Shown here piece by piece: positions 16,303-28,122 of a stretch of DNA of 64,000 nucleotides. The translations under genes were made by a program, and so were the position numbers. This DNA comes from Dysidea avara. Lineage: Eukaryota > Porifera > Demospongiae > Dictyoceratida > Dysideidae. The stretch covers positions 45,228,075-45,292,074 of the forward strand of contig NC_089274.1 of the NCBI RefSeq assembly GCF_963678975.1. Direction: 5' to 3'. The notes beneath the pieces were generated by a model. It saw only the letters and a list, made by a program, of their open reading frames with translations. It was not told where the DNA came from and did no database searches. Every line of letters starts with the position of its first letter. Positions within the stretch are counted from its first letter, which is position 1.

Positions 16303-16640
16303 ATCTAGTACTAACAGGAGTACTGGGTGGTTGTACTCCACACTCTACTAGGTACACACAATGTGTCACTAGTCCTGAACTGATCATCACAGCATATGTG
16401 AAGAATATGAGCGAGTAGGAGAACGAACCAATCACATTGGAGCCTAGCTGCAACAGTTTAGCCCCGCCCACCACTCCAAGGGTTACAGCGAGTAGCCAAG
16501 CTCCAACGACTGCAGAGAAAACAACATTATTTTGATTTTCAACCTTAGTAAAATAAAACATATTTACTAGGAGCATCGCAGATCAGAAGTGGTCCAAATT
16601 TTACGACAGCAGGATGAAGATCGCACGAGCAATTAGCCAT
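14087..16640 (-). CDS. Small multi-pass membrane protein, family not recognised
   Basis: Six exons join in frame: 16640-16568, 16509-16349, 15301-15186, 15132-15067, 14683-14479 and 14137-14087, giving about 223 residues starting MANCSCDLHPAVVKFGP. I do not recognise the family. Hydrophobic stretches include GAWLLAVTLGVVGG, SYSLIFFTYAVMISSGL, SSIAVMFLYSGLV, CGAIFYINF, GGYILIQALLLV and GGGSFYLLFWQYCW, which suggests about six membrane passes. The tail, APPNDTPPGGSDN, is short and polar. The donor of exon 2 is weak (CTA|GTAGAG; a second possibility lies 9 bases further 3') and is the least certain junction. The intron between exons 2 and 3 holds a poly-C/CA tract and an inverted-repeat element. 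The gene starts 131 bp from POLR2I, head to head. Confidence 0.72.
15693..16143. mobile_element. Inverted-repeat element, same end type as 38465-39008
   Basis: The left end (CTAG... with CATAGAGAGGAGGGGTCTGG) and the right end are imperfect inverted copies over about 45 bp. Both contain GTCTGGTCACTC, as does the element at 38465. It lies in an intron of the membrane-protein gene. The open frame at 15687-15872 belongs to this element, not to the gene. No clear target duplication was found. Confidence 0.6.
16221..16300. repeat. Poly-C followed by (CA)n tract
   Basis: About 14 C residues and then about 33 CA units, in an intron of the membrane-protein gene. Reading frames through it are artefacts. 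Confidence 0.95.
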
Positions 16641-16771
16641 CTCTGTCTGATCATAGAAAAAAGAATCTATGATCTTACCAAGTCACGTGCGTATAGTGTA
16701 ATTCCATGTAATGCGCAGCACTAGTTATTTTCTAAATAAAGCTCACTACAATACGGTAACGCCATTGCACT
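16641..16771. promoter_or_regulatory. Shared divergent promoter, membrane protein / POLR2I
   Basis: 131 bp between two opposite start codons. It contains AGTCACGTGC with a CACGTG core at 16684-16689. The promoter role is inferred from the gene arrangement. Confidence 0.55.
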
Positions 16772-19700
16772 ATGGACTACGAGTTTGACTCTATGCCATC
16801 GATAGACACTCAGCCTGCAGGACCCGGGTATGTCGGAATACAGTTTTGCCAAGAATGGTACGTGGTGCATTATTTAGAATGTTATTAATGCACTACCGTC
16901 CACAGCAATAACATGTTGTACCCTAAAGAGGACAAGGAAAGAAGAGTACTTCTTTATGCTGTGAGTGTTGCAGTAATAGATGATTATACAGTACTATAAT
17001 GAATGAGGGAATTCTGGTCCCTGTATGGCTGGTTCCTTACAAAATGTCTGTAGATTAAGTCCGTCAAGTTCTGATTTCTTGACAATTGTTCGTTTCAACC
17101 AAAGTCACTGGTTGATCCTACTTGTCACCTACTATGCATCACCTATTGTTTGCATGTGACCAGGGGCGTAGCTAGCCAGAAGGTGATGGAGGGGCAGGCA
17201 TGCCCCCACGAAACATTCAAAATCATTCATGATTGCAAAAAAAGGCTAATAACCCAATGGTGGGCTAGCCAACATACGGTGTTATATTATTACAGCTTAA
17301 ATAACTAGCTACGTAACTATTTCAGTACTGACTGCTTCCAATCGAGGCAGCTACATTCGTCGAGCATCATCGCACGTGCCACAACTGTACTCCAACAAAT
17401 TCATCCACAGTCCGGTAGAGCTAATACTTTAGTGCAAATACAAGTTACTTTACGTTAGCCACAGCCTGTGCTGCAGTCCTAGCACACTGCTGACAGGATG
17501 ACGTATTCACTCACTTCACTCGGCGAAATTCAAATGCCATGTATTGCATGAAATCCCACCTGTCTTGCTAGCAGAACTTGTAAGCTTGACTGATCCACCT
17601 GACTGACTGACAAAGTAAAAACAGACTGCACTGCCGTACGTACAAAGGTCCAGTGTGATCGACTCGATAATGGTACATTTATTTAGCTAACGCTTTATCA
17701 CCTCGTAGGCAGTAGGTTCATAGCCTCATCTGGTCTCCTTTGTCACTTGTGAGTTGTGACTCCTGCCGAGGAGAAACGGGTCACTCTTTTTAGATTCAAA
17801 AATGTTCTATCACGCGAGTAATCTAGGCTAAATATAGAAGTATGTCTCTAATATTTTCGTTCGATGGATTCACGAGCGAGTTGAATGTTGTGTGTGCGCA
17901 TTCACTAGCAACCCCTGGTGATACCGCGTAGTAGTGTACATAATTTACAGGCTTTTGTGTGTCGGTTTAATATTGGTAAACTTGTGACGAAGGTTTTAAA
18001 AAAATCATTTAGTGATGGGGGGGGGCAAATGCCCCCCCTTGCCCCCCCTTAGCTACGCCTCTGCATGTGACTACTTTGCTTTGCTGGGACCACACCAGTC
18101 CCTTCTGATTGATGGGCACTAACTTATAGTTTTAAATGATATAAACACGCTTGAAGTAGGGTCTGGGTTGATGAGATTATTATATTGTACATGTAGTCAT
18201 GTGGAATGTGATTTATGCTATAAATGGAGGTGTTTCATGGAGGAGTTGTACAGCTGTCCTATATGCAACATTAACCTGTTCATGGTGCATGCATGAATCC
18301 AATGGTAGTGTAGTTTCCTAGTTACTGTTTAGATTTCAAGTGTTAGTCCCACCTTATTGTGAGGACCCTGACAAGAAGACTTTGTGGTAATAATTCTCCT
18401 AGTCTTTATGTAAGTTCAATAGCTCACAAGTATATTTGTAGCTAAGCCCTATTTTTACATATCAAAATTATATATTACTCCTACAAATATACAAACCCTT
18501 AGTCTTAACATTTTTTTACAAATAGCTCATTCTTAAAGCACTACTTCCACAGTTAACAACAAAGCCACTAGTTGAACTGATTTCATAATGTAGTCTTGAA
18601 GTCATCTTGTGTGGTCTTACTAACTTGTTAATGTATGGTCTTATTAGAGAGGTAGCTTAGCATTACAAAGTTGATTGGTAGAAATCAGAATACTCTAGTG
18701 CTACCATAGTCTGCATTTTTATATTTGTAGCAACCTTGTACTTTAATTTGATTATCTCTAAATTGTGTCTGGCTAACCACAAGCATGACATAGTGAATAG
18801 TATGGAAACCTGTGAGTGTAATTGGGTAAATTTAGTGGTAAAATGTTATATAATGTAGGAGGGGGCAAACTAACTGCTTCAAAGTAGCACCCACGAATTA
18901 AGAGTGTGGCCAGAGAGGATCAAGGCTGCTGCATTTTATTATTATTATTGCTTTAGGTTTGTATCTTTAAAATGCTTTCTGTGGACATACCGTATAGCCG
19001 GAAATTTTCGAGGGATGAAACTTTCACGAATTTCGCGAGTGATAATAGCTTCGTGAAAATATAATCGTGAAATATTTCAGTTTATACACATAGTTATTAC
19101 CCGCTTTCTAGACTTTCGTGAATTTAAAAACGTGAAAATTGTATTTAGCACAGTTTTGCAAAAGTTTCATCCCTCGAAAATTTCCAGCTATACGGTATAT
19201 ATGTCTCACTTAGCAGACATGCATTGTGTCCATGTTAGTGAATGGCTGTTAAAGTGTGTGAGAGTTCTAAAGTGTGTCATATATAAATCACCGATTCTGC
19301 TGTGTGATGAGGTTGAATGATTAATTTGCTGGTGAAGTAATTATATTCAACTTCAATTGGAACCCCTTCAATGCTTTACCATTTATAACTACATCAGAAC
19401 ACCTTGTAATGTACACCTGTGGACCAAGCAGTGTCCTGAACAAACCAGAAGTGATTATGTACTAACACCCCATTCACACTATTCCCAACTCAGGTTATTG
19501 TGAACTCAGGTTAGCACTTGTTCACACTACTGCACCTGACATGAGCTCGATAGTGCAAGCGCCCAATAATAATTAACTAAAACAAGTGCACAAGCTTTTG
19601 ATTATTTAGGTACTTAAGGTTACGGGATACTAAGCGACCAAATTTTATTACGTAATTAAGGCGCCTAAAGCAAGACACTGTGGTCACAAAAAAAATTTTT

Positions 19701-21573
19701 TAATTGATATCACAAGCACTAGAAACATTATTTCTAACAAAAGGCTCCTCAGGACCTAAACAAGAAGCCAAACTAGTAGTCTGTTTATACAAACAATTTA
19801 AACCTGTTACCAGCTGATACACAACACAACAACACCAAGCCCCATATCAAGAGTTAATAATATGTAGTCATATTTCAGCAACTATACGCATTATTCACAA
19901 ATCTTCTTGTCAGTCCCTCGCAAGTGATTTTCTTCACTTGCATTGTTAATACATTCTTAATGCATTGTTAGTAAGTTCTCATGGCTCTTCATTGGTCTGA
20001 TTTTTGGTTCATAGTTTTCACTAATTGGCATGGGGACAACTCATGTTACCATAACAACATTTGAATTTCATGTCGATTAATGAGAAGTTAAGAATGCATA
20101 AATATTTGATAACAATGCATTAAGAAAAATCAAACCCCTAATCATGAAAAATGATTGATAGTGTACATGTGGGGTTTACAGTATCCCGTAACCTTAATAA
20201 TAAAGCACTAGAATTGTAGTGAGGAAACGTAGAACCAGCTGAAATAAGTCGTACAGTGTTGTATAGTGGGTGTTCCTTTCGCCAGTAATATTAATATGCG
20301 ACGCTGTCACAAAGTCTACCAGAAGTATGATATGATGTAGCCATTTTGAAGAACAGTTGTTATGTGGCCAACAGAATTAAGTTATATTGTTAACCTGAGT
20401 TAGCCAGCTCGGAACACATTCATACTGTATCCTATCCCGTGCCAGCCCACCTCTCCTTGTCATGCCATGCTGGACCTGGTTCGGCACGGCTCAATTGCTT
20501 CACTGTAATTTGTTTTGAGCCGTGCCGTGAACGGGGTGTAGGGACCTTATTAGGTGTCCTCAAGTGTCCACATTACTCTTATATATATATATACTGTATG
20601 TGTATATGCACACACACACATACACACAATGTGTACAGGATGTGTCCCATTTGGTAGTGGGGTTATACACATGTATACTAACAAACACACCATATACCAC
20701 TTGGAGAGGAAACAGTGTGTCATGTGTTGAATCATCTACTGTTCATATTCTTCATTGTGTAATAATCCAGTGTAGAAATTGTGACTACTCTCAAGAGGCT
20801 GAGAACAGTTGTGTATATGTGAATAAGATCACTCATGAAGTAGAGTAAGTTGGTTCTGCATCACTGACAAGTGCTAGTAGTTACATGGATACCTCAATAG
20901 TGCTTCCTTACCTTGTTATCTAGAAGGTGTTGATTGTATTGCTAGTGTAGGTGTATCCTTAGGTGTGAGGTCTGGTGTTGTAGTGATCCTCTACCATAAA
21001 TGGCTGAACTGTTACAAGTTGTCCTTTATCCTGTTGGAATTTCCTGCATATTCTCTAATAAATAGTTGCATATTAGAAAGGTTTCTATTTTTCTTGTTAT
21101 TTTCTTTAGTGAACTGACACAAGTTGTTGCAGATGTTGCACATGATCCAACGTTGCCTCGAACTCAAGACCACGTTTGTCCTAAGTTAGTCTTTCTGCTA
21201 ATCTTTGCTATAGGAGTTTGTAGTGTGTGTATATGATGTTTCCCTCCCTTACTGGATTTATATGGTTATGACCTTATTAGTAGCTACTATAATTAGCCAG
21301 AAACCAACATAAGAAATTTACTGACTTCAATCAGCCTGATAATCAATAAGAATTTTTCAAAACAATTGTTCCCTTATTTTTTCTCCCAGGTGCGACCATA
21401 GGGAGGCTGTATTCTTCCAAGCTCAGTCAAGGAGAGCTGAGGTACGCCTTTTTTTTCCCAATTGTCTAAAGCAATAGCATTGTCAAATTGTGAACTGTCC
21501 ATTTCTGTAGGATGAAATGAGACTATACTATGTGTGCACAGCAGAGGGTTGTGGCCACCGATGGACTGAGTAG
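16772..21573 (+). CDS. POLR2I: RNA polymerase II subunit RPB9
   Basis: RPB9 is a small zinc-binding Pol II subunit acting in start-site choice, fidelity and elongation. Exons are 16772-16857, 16906-16960, 20771-20844, 21110-21184, 21390-21441 and 21511-21573, all in frame (134 aa against about 125 in human). Both zinc ribbons are complete: FCQEC with YACRNC in the N-terminal ribbon, CPKCDH with [11 protein letters not shown] in the C-terminal one. NKITHEVDELTQ and DPTLPRT are near-identical to animal orthologues. The extra length is at the N-terminus ([19 protein letters not shown]). Intron 2 is 3.8 kb and holds three inverted-repeat elements; other introns are 48-265 bp. It converges on the SRCR gene with a 189-bp gap. 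Confidence 0.98.
17161..18063. mobile_element. hAT-like non-autonomous element (903 bp)
   Basis: The ends are CAGGGGCGTAGCTA and TAGCTACGCCTCTG (inverted, one mismatch). Exact 8-bp target duplications, catgtgac, lie at 17153-17160 and 18064-18071. It sits in POLR2I intron 2. No transposase frame was seen. Confidence 0.9.
18988..19197. mobile_element. Palindromic element with 37-bp inverted ends (210 bp)
   Basis: Both ends begin TACCGTATAGC and continue GGAAATTTTCGAGGGATGAA; the two 37-bp arms differ at one base. A TA dinucleotide borders each side, which fits a Tc1/mariner-type insertion. It lies in POLR2I intron 2. Confidence 0.85.
19614..20197. mobile_element. TTAA-flanked inverted-repeat element (584 bp)
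   Basis: The ends read TTAAGGTTACGGGATAC and its exact reverse complement GTATCCCGTAACCTTAA. If the outer TTAA is the target duplication, this is a piggyBac-like short element. A 50-bp relic with the same ends occurs near 15566-15615. POLR2I intron 2. Confidence 0.75.
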
Positions 21574-21762
21574 CTAACACACGCACACACACACAGATAT
21601 ACTGAACAGTTAATACATTTCAACATTTGATATATAAGATTGTACAATATTAACTCTCCAATTGTATACTTTAGAATGCTACAGTGGTGTATGTTATGGT
21701 ATGAAAATACAAATACAAGCCTTACAGATTTCGTATAAGGTTTTTCTCTAGCTGTCAAGAGT

Positions 21763-22308
21763 CTACACGGCATTATTGGCACCACCACAACATCCAAACA
21801 TATCATTTCTCCACAGACAGCCAACTAGTAGAATACCAATTCCAATAATGGCGATGAAGCACATTACGATGGCGGCAATAATTCCCGCCGTCCTGCCCAA
21901 AGATCCGGTAGCTTCAACTGGTGTTTCACCACAAGTTATATCGGCATGTTGGTTGCTTGAGCAAGTAGGGTTTGAGTCATATGGGCAATCGAATATGTTG
22001 TCTTCTACGCCACTACATCGCACGTTTCCCATCAGAAATGGCAATCCATCGTTATCAATGCGAGCAGTATTGACGGTAGCATCTTCGGAGTAGCCTAGTT
22101 GTTTGCAGATAACGTGTGCGTCTCGCTGGTCGAAGTTATCACCACACACTAAACCCCATTCTCCATCAATTGAGACCTCCACACGACCATCGCCAGTTTT
22201 GTCGCCGTTCGTCAATCGCACTTTACTGCTGGCATGTGCCAACACGCTGAGCACCAGAACACACAAACAAATCACTGTCTTCATCTTTCTGCTACACACC
22301 GTACTCAA
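21763..22308 (-). CDS. Single-SRCR-domain type I membrane protein
   Basis: An uninterrupted 181-residue frame. The second Met (base 22284, MKTVICLCVLVLSV) gives a standard signal peptide and may be the real start. One scavenger-receptor Cys-rich domain spans about residues 30-126: it opens VRLTNGDKTGDGRVEV and contains WGLVCGD, ICKQLGY, VRCSG, DCPY and ADITC. That is six cysteines, the group A number. A transmembrane helix follows (AAIVMCFIAIIGIGILLVGC) and then a short tail, RNDMFGCCGGANNAV. This suits a cell-surface recognition or adhesion protein; the ligand is unknown. Upstream bases carry ACCGGAAAC (ETS-like) and GCATGCGCAC (NRF1-like). It lies between the 3' end of POLR2I and the 3' end of the RBFOX gene. 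Confidence 0.86.
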   Translation of the reverse strand: MSTVCSRKMKTVICLCVLVLSVLAHASSKVRLTNGDKTGDGRVEVSIDGEWGLVCGDNFDQRDAHVICKQLGYSEDATVNTARIDNDGLPFLMGNVRCSGVEDNIFDCPYDSNPTCSSNQHADITCGETPVEATGSLGRTAGIIAAIVMCFIAIIGIGILLVGCLWRNDMFGCCGGANNAV

Positions 22309-22583
22309 CTTTAACGGCGATAAAAATGGCTGCTAGGACCGGAAACTCTTTGACCTTTGACGCATGCGCACGCTACCACAATTAATGCACTGTAATCGCA
22401 TACTTGAGGCAGATTTGGTTACTGTTATAAAAAATTAGCATTGCATGTAGACTAAGTGAGTTGGTACAATCGTATTGGTAGGTTACATGTTATGTTGTGT
22501 GTATTGTGATAAAAACAAGAGAATACAGGACCAAAAAACAAGACATTTTTATAATATAAGTCATGCAAAAGCCCAAATGGCAA

Positions 22584-25500
22584 TTAGTATGGGGAATATC
22601 GATAGTTCTGTGCACTTGGCTGACCATATCCATATCCTCTTGGCTATAATATGAGAGACAAAGAGGCATAACTAAAAACACAACCATTTTACAGACTTAC
22701 TTGATCATAATTATTATGATAATCTCGATTATTGAATCTACCTGTGTTCCAATTATGCTGGCCACTGGAAGAACACACTAGTACCATTACACACACATTA
22801 TACATACCTCTGTTGTTGTTGTGGGTACCCATACTGGTTGAAGTCATGATATGACTAGTAGAACAAGACATCATGATTATGATGAATACAAAAAAATGCT
22901 TTCCACTTTAGTGATGCCAAGTTAAACATTTCCTTTTTCATTGTGATTATATCCTTACATGGAAACCAAATTTATTCACTTGGAAGCAACTCCAAGGAAG
23001 TACACTCTAACTGCCCCATTTTGGCAAAAGCCGCAAAACCATGCACCCCATAATAGTTTAACATGTCACCAACAATTTCAATCCCTTTTATAATTGTGAC
23101 AGTAAATCAATCGTGATTTTTTTTGTCTGCAAAACAGTATTTCCCCTATCGTAATTTCTTATGTAGACAAGATACCCACTTATCACTGTTCCTATTTCTA
23201 TCATACCAGTACATGTGGTCACCATTCCTAATGCAAGATCTCCCAATTAAACGTTAAGTTGTACATTAAAATAATTCTTAGACCCTCTGCATTCAAAAAT
23301 AAAACCTTCGAAATTAACTATACTGGCTGTTCAAAAATTTTGCCTTCAAAACTAATGGTATCTAAATTCCAGAAGTGTCACACTTATAAATGGTTGGTCT
23401 CAAAGAGTATTGGTTACACTATAATAGCTGTAGTTGAAAAATGCTATAATACAAGGCCTCATAAAAGTCTCCAGCCTGCCCGTATGGGGAATACTACTCT
23501 GGATGGACTATACCATGTTGGGACTAACCAACAGTATCCTGATAATCAAATAAAAAGTCCCCTTACAGTTCAGATCAGGTTATGTACTAAGGGAAACATT
23601 AGGAACTTAACAAATTGTAAAGGTGCTTTCAAGTGTCCACGTTCAAACTACCACTACACTAGCTCACTTGAGATTGGTGTTGGTTAGGCTGATTATAACT
23701 GTAGAGACACAACAAGGATCAGAACATTACCGTCATGAGGTGACACACTTACCCATAGCCATGCCATGAGCTAGGGGGTGGAGGTTGAGGACGGCCCATG
23801 CCACCACCACCCCCACCGCCTCGGTAACCTCCATAACCTCCAGCTGGAGGACCACCTCTATTACTCCAACCACCACCACCACCTCGACCTTCACGGGAAA
23901 AATATAACATGGCTTTAAACCTTGTCAAGTAGCAAACACCAATTTTGTCCCACCAGGCATCCGGAGCATGACAATAGTGCAGCTAGAACACTATTAGAAT
24001 ACTCTATCCTTGTATTAGTGGTATCAGCTTGATATGTTATGTGCCAGAGTATAGCTTGCTAATAAATCAGTGCTGTGACATACCATAGATTCCCTAAAAA
24101 TACGGCAGAAATAAATTAATTCCGTTCATGTCTGGCCGAACAATTAGGAAAAAAATGTACCAGCCCGGTGTTATTGTCAAATTTTTAGGGATCTATCCCT
24201 AATACAGTCTGCACGCTTCATGGCTATGTTATTTGAGATCTGCTAACTGGTTAATTTCTGGATTTCTTTCTACAGGGACCAACAGGAACGCCTTGTGGCG
24301 GAACTGACGATACTGGCCGCAACACTCACTTTGCTGCAGCACTAACTTATATACCATGATTGCCTACATTATCCAGGAGAGATGATCAATGTCATTACTA
24401 CATCGCTTTTGTATACAGTCACTCGAAACTAATAATAATAATAGAAACCACAATCAATACTATTAAACTAGCTATCTCGTGATAATTAATTAAATCTCGC
24501 TAGCTCCCAGTTGCTGCATGAAGTGTTCCATGACTTAACAGAGCATTATATCTGAGGATGTATCATGTTTGTGGGTTCCAGGAGAGATGTTATTCTGTGA
24601 ACAGAAACGAAGATCGGTTTGTGGTAGCCGTTCCGTCACACGATGATATCGTTGGGCACGTTCGTTCTGTGAACAATTTCACACTTGGTGCTTCATCCAG
24701 CATTGAGGTAGCACATTATGTGAGGTCACTGGGAATCCTTAGTACTAAAGAAACCTTCGTCAACTAGTACTCCAAGTGCCAAAAAATTAGCATGCTTGTA
24801 ATAGAAACTTTCTGTCCGCTTGCCGAAATTTAGAGCACATTGCGTTCAAAGCACAGGGAGAGCCGAATATTTAGAGATGCCAAAATTCTAGGGAATCTAC
24901 GGTACCATTAATATGCTTTACACTTTTCAGAACATCAGACATCAAGATATACTTAATCTTATCTAGGCAATATTGTCTAATTCTAACAATATAAGGAGGC
25001 AAATGGTAGCCAGCACTAAAATAAAATTTCATACACACAGTACTTGAAAGACAGACAATTTCAAGAGAAAAAAAAGTTAAATATGTATATAAGCTACCTC
25101 TGTATTTTCAACACACTTATCTGGACATTTTGATATCCTGTAATTATTAAACATCTGTAACACTACATGTAAGAAAAATAGGCAGAACTAGCTTGTTAGG
25201 TTTCTTTAGTACTACTGCACTATCTCCAATAATAAGGGACTCACAATTACAACCAGTCTATCTATGTTCAATATTTATGCTGCACAAGTGTACACACATA
25301 ATTATAAAAAGATAAGATCTCAAGTGCATCGAATCAACCCTACATTTACTACAACACAGCAATGCTGCATGGATACAGTGAAGTAGAATTTCAAAAATTC
25401 ACAATAAAGACAGATTTGAGTGCCAACAGGTCTGGTAATTACCAGAGAAGAAAACCTCTACATTATAGTAAGCAATATAGGCAGAGATTTCGGGAATTAG

Positions 25501-28026
25501 TAAAATGCGGAATACGGAATAACGGAATAAGCAAAACTTATCTTTTGCAGATTGTACAAATAGTTAATGCTCTATAGTAATTATACTTTATTTACCTTGT
25601 AACAGTTCTGCATGGCACACCACGGTGATGGATAGAATAGCAGCTGGCAAGCATTAAATGGGACGAGCACACAACCAGTCACCCTAGCACGATCTACCTT
25701 TGCTAACTTTACTTACCTACACTCTTGATTCAAACCTGAAGAGTTTTGAAATCCATTTAAAGACACACAACCACTGGATTTCCCTACTGAACTCTAGTGT
25801 GACTCTAATAAATCCGGTCGTATGCAGCTAGTTGTACCTAAGAATAAAACTAGGTCTTGGAATTTTGTAGCAAAGGAGTATAGATAAGTTTAGCGAAGGT
25901 AGATCGTTCTAGGGTGATTGGTTGTGCTCGCTCGTCCCAATTAATGCTCGCCCAGCTGCTGTTTAGATATCCATCGCCGTGGCGTGCCATGCAGAGCTGT
26001 TGCAAGGTGTAAATAAAGTATGATTGCTATAGAGCATGTAACTATTTGTACAATCTGCAAAAGATAAGTTTTGCTTATTTCATTATTCCACAATTCCGTT
26101 ATTCCGTGTTTTACTAATTCCCAGAGATTTTCCCAGTAAAACTGCCAATTTGCTACCAACATCAAAGCCAATTTGTTAATTACATACATTCTTTTACCAC
26201 ATCAAAAGAGTTCTGAGTGGAGTGGTGCTGCACTGCTCTTAGGGAAGGAGAGGTTTCACTGTATACACACTGATGACTACTACAGGGTCTAGAGGTCTAC
26301 TATGCATTAAAAACATCTTACCACCACCACCACCTCCGCTGCCACCACGACCGCGACTGGTACCTCCAGGGCGAGGAGTAGCAGCATTAACCTAAAAAAT
26401 AATAATCAGCAATGCATAAATATTTAGGCAAAACAGCACAGTAGTCTAGATCAGAGGAGGTCAGACATGATTTAAGCGTCCCTAAAACAAATTATGTGAA
26501 ACTCGTTATATTTAAGAGGTTTATACATCGATCTCAGTTTAATTTGGTAAAGTATTATTGTTCTGATTATAGAATACATACATGACAATTCTGGAGATAG
26601 TGGAGAAGTTCTACACACCAAATCGCAACTTATTAATCTCACCCCAATCACCAAGCACTTTTACAAAACAAAGTACATCACCTTGAAGATTATGTGAAGC
26701 ACCATCCGAATATCTAATCAACCCCAGCCAACCTCATCGTTTCTCAAATTTGTATTGTGACTATTGAGGGTCACATGAAACACCAAATAAAACAATGCAA
26801 TTAAAGGCAATATATTTATGTGGTGCTTAAAGCGCGTCCAACCTCCTCTGAGTCTAGATCATCCCTTGCTTGGGTCAGATACAATCAGAAGGTGCAGCAA
26901 ATGAAATAATGTGATGTGGTGCAATAAAATACCATAAAAAGTATTCATGTTTCTAAAAACAAGGCATTTCCTTACAATGGTCCTTGGTGTGTTTAGGAAT
27001 GCAAAACCTTGATGAAACACAAGTAACTCTCTCTTTTCAATTTAGTGTTGTGTGCATAACCTACCTCAATCGTACGTCCATCTATGGGTGTCATGTGCAG
27101 GCTCCTCCTGGCTTCCTCAGCAGACTCACTGTTCTCAAAAGTTACAAACCCAAAACCCTAAAGAAATGTAAGGGACACTAACAATACATCCATAGGTCAC
27201 ACAAAACTCTAGCACACCTTTGATCCACGCTCATTGTAAATAATTTCAACATCATTTACTGCTCCATATCTCTGAATAAAATACAAGACAATATACTTTA
27301 AAAGATCACTATTAGTGGAATGTACAGCTCACAGAAAAAAGATCACGCAAATCTGGTTCACGAAAACGAAACGGGATATTACTAACGTGTAGTCTTTTAT
27401 TACCACTGAGACCGTCTGTACCACTTGAGCCACTGCCATTGGCTTGGTGCACATTACTGGCTGCAGGTGGTGCATTAATACTCCTATTGGAAGGGTCCAC
27501 ACTAGAACTGTCAAACTGACTGGATGATTGAAAGTTCTGCTGTTGAGGGGGTTCTCTCGGCCGGCCAGAGTAGCCAACATTTTGTGATGAATATGATTCT
27601 TCACTATATCTATTATCAGTTCTACCATTGTCACTATTAATATAACCTTCTGTCCTTTCTACCTACAAGGAACAAAAACGCGAAAGTAAAATAGACCGCC
27701 AAAAAAATTTGGACTATATATTCTATATAAAGCCAACTGGTATAAGTTCACACGAGTTCGTTATTTCTACAATTTAGTGTAACTTCTTACTAACTAAAAA
27801 ATCAACTAGACACATATATTACATGTAACTGGCCGTCTGTGTGAGGTTGGTCTCCCAGTGAGTGGTAATCTTCGTGGGCGTGATTGGGGGGAACTCTATC
27901 AGGTCTGGAATAATTGTTCATGCTGTTACCTTCACCAGGTTGCAATGGTCTCTTGGAGGAAAGGTCGGAACCGAATCCTGGTATCTGCTGCTGTTGCTGC
28001 ATGCCACCTCTATCCGCCATCTTCAC
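22584..28026 (-). CDS. RBFOX: RBFOX-type RNA-binding splicing regulator
   Basis: Fox proteins bind UGCAUG and control alternative exons in the nucleus. Eleven coding exons were read: 28026-27823, 27662-27333, 27271-27218, 27157-27065, 26391-26322, 23888-23753, 23698-23668, 22854-22808, 22764-22701 and 22643-22584, with the RRM spread over exons 2-5 (362 aa; ten intervals listed, all joining in frame). The RRM has RNP2 LHVSNIPF (about residues 159-166) and RNP1 GFGFVTF (about 197-203), with [18 protein letters not shown] between them. The N-terminus is Gln/Pro/Ser-rich. The C-terminus is Gly/Arg- and Tyr-rich ([25 protein letters not shown]). A 31-nt exon at 23698-23668 is required to keep the frame. 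Introns 4 and 5 carry a 399-bp element and a long foldback. The start lies 96 bp from ELAC2, head to head. Confidence 0.95.
23668..23698 (-). other. 31-nt microexon of the RBFOX gene
   Basis: The exons on either side cannot be joined directly: 23753 ends in phase 2, while 22854 must be read in phase 0. This segment has an acceptor (CTCTACAG) and a donor (GTGAGC). It encodes [10 protein letters not shown] plus one completing base, and its length (31) repairs the frame exactly. The composition matches the rest of the C-terminus. Confidence 0.8.
24081..24904. mobile_element. Inverted-end element (824 bp) in RBFOX intron
   Basis: The left end is TACCATAGATTCCCTA and the right end is the reverse complement of TACCGTAGATTCCCTA. 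No transposase frame was seen; the open frame at 24558-24767 is not recognisable. Confidence 0.65.
25481..26133. repeat. Long inverted repeat (foldback), arms about 230-250 bp
   Basis: The left arm (about 25481-25712) and right arm (about 25881-26133) are imperfect inverted copies. They share AGCAAAACTTATCTTTTGCA, GATTGTACAAATAGTTA and CGATCTACCTT, with a spacer of about 170 bp. A transcript of this RBFOX intron could fold into a long hairpin. The outer borders are uncertain. Confidence 0.8.
26452..26850. mobile_element. Element with 9-bp target duplication (399 bp)
   Basis: Ends CAGAGGAGGT and ACCTCCTCTG, flanked by exact 9-bp repeats agtctagat (26443-26451 and 26851-26859). A second family member lies at 55435-55980. 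It is in the RBFOX intron between 27065 and 26391. Confidence 0.85.
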
Positions 28027-28122
28027 GTGTCTGTGCCGTACGCGTGCGCATTAAAATGCGTGTGGTCACGTGTCAAAAGGAGCTTTAAATAGAATATATT
28101 CCAGGATCTGTGCTACTATTCA
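28027..28122. promoter_or_regulatory. Shared divergent promoter, RBFOX / ELAC2
   Basis: 96 bp between opposite start codons, with CACGTG at 28067-28072 and another at 28024-28029 touching the RBFOX start. CGTGCGCAT resembles part of an NRF1 site. The promoter role is inferred from the arrangement. Confidence 0.6.

Noticed and set aside
24558..24767. 69-residue plus-strand frame in an RBFOX intron
   Set aside because: Lies inside the 824-bp inverted-end element, with no splice partners and no recognisable motif.
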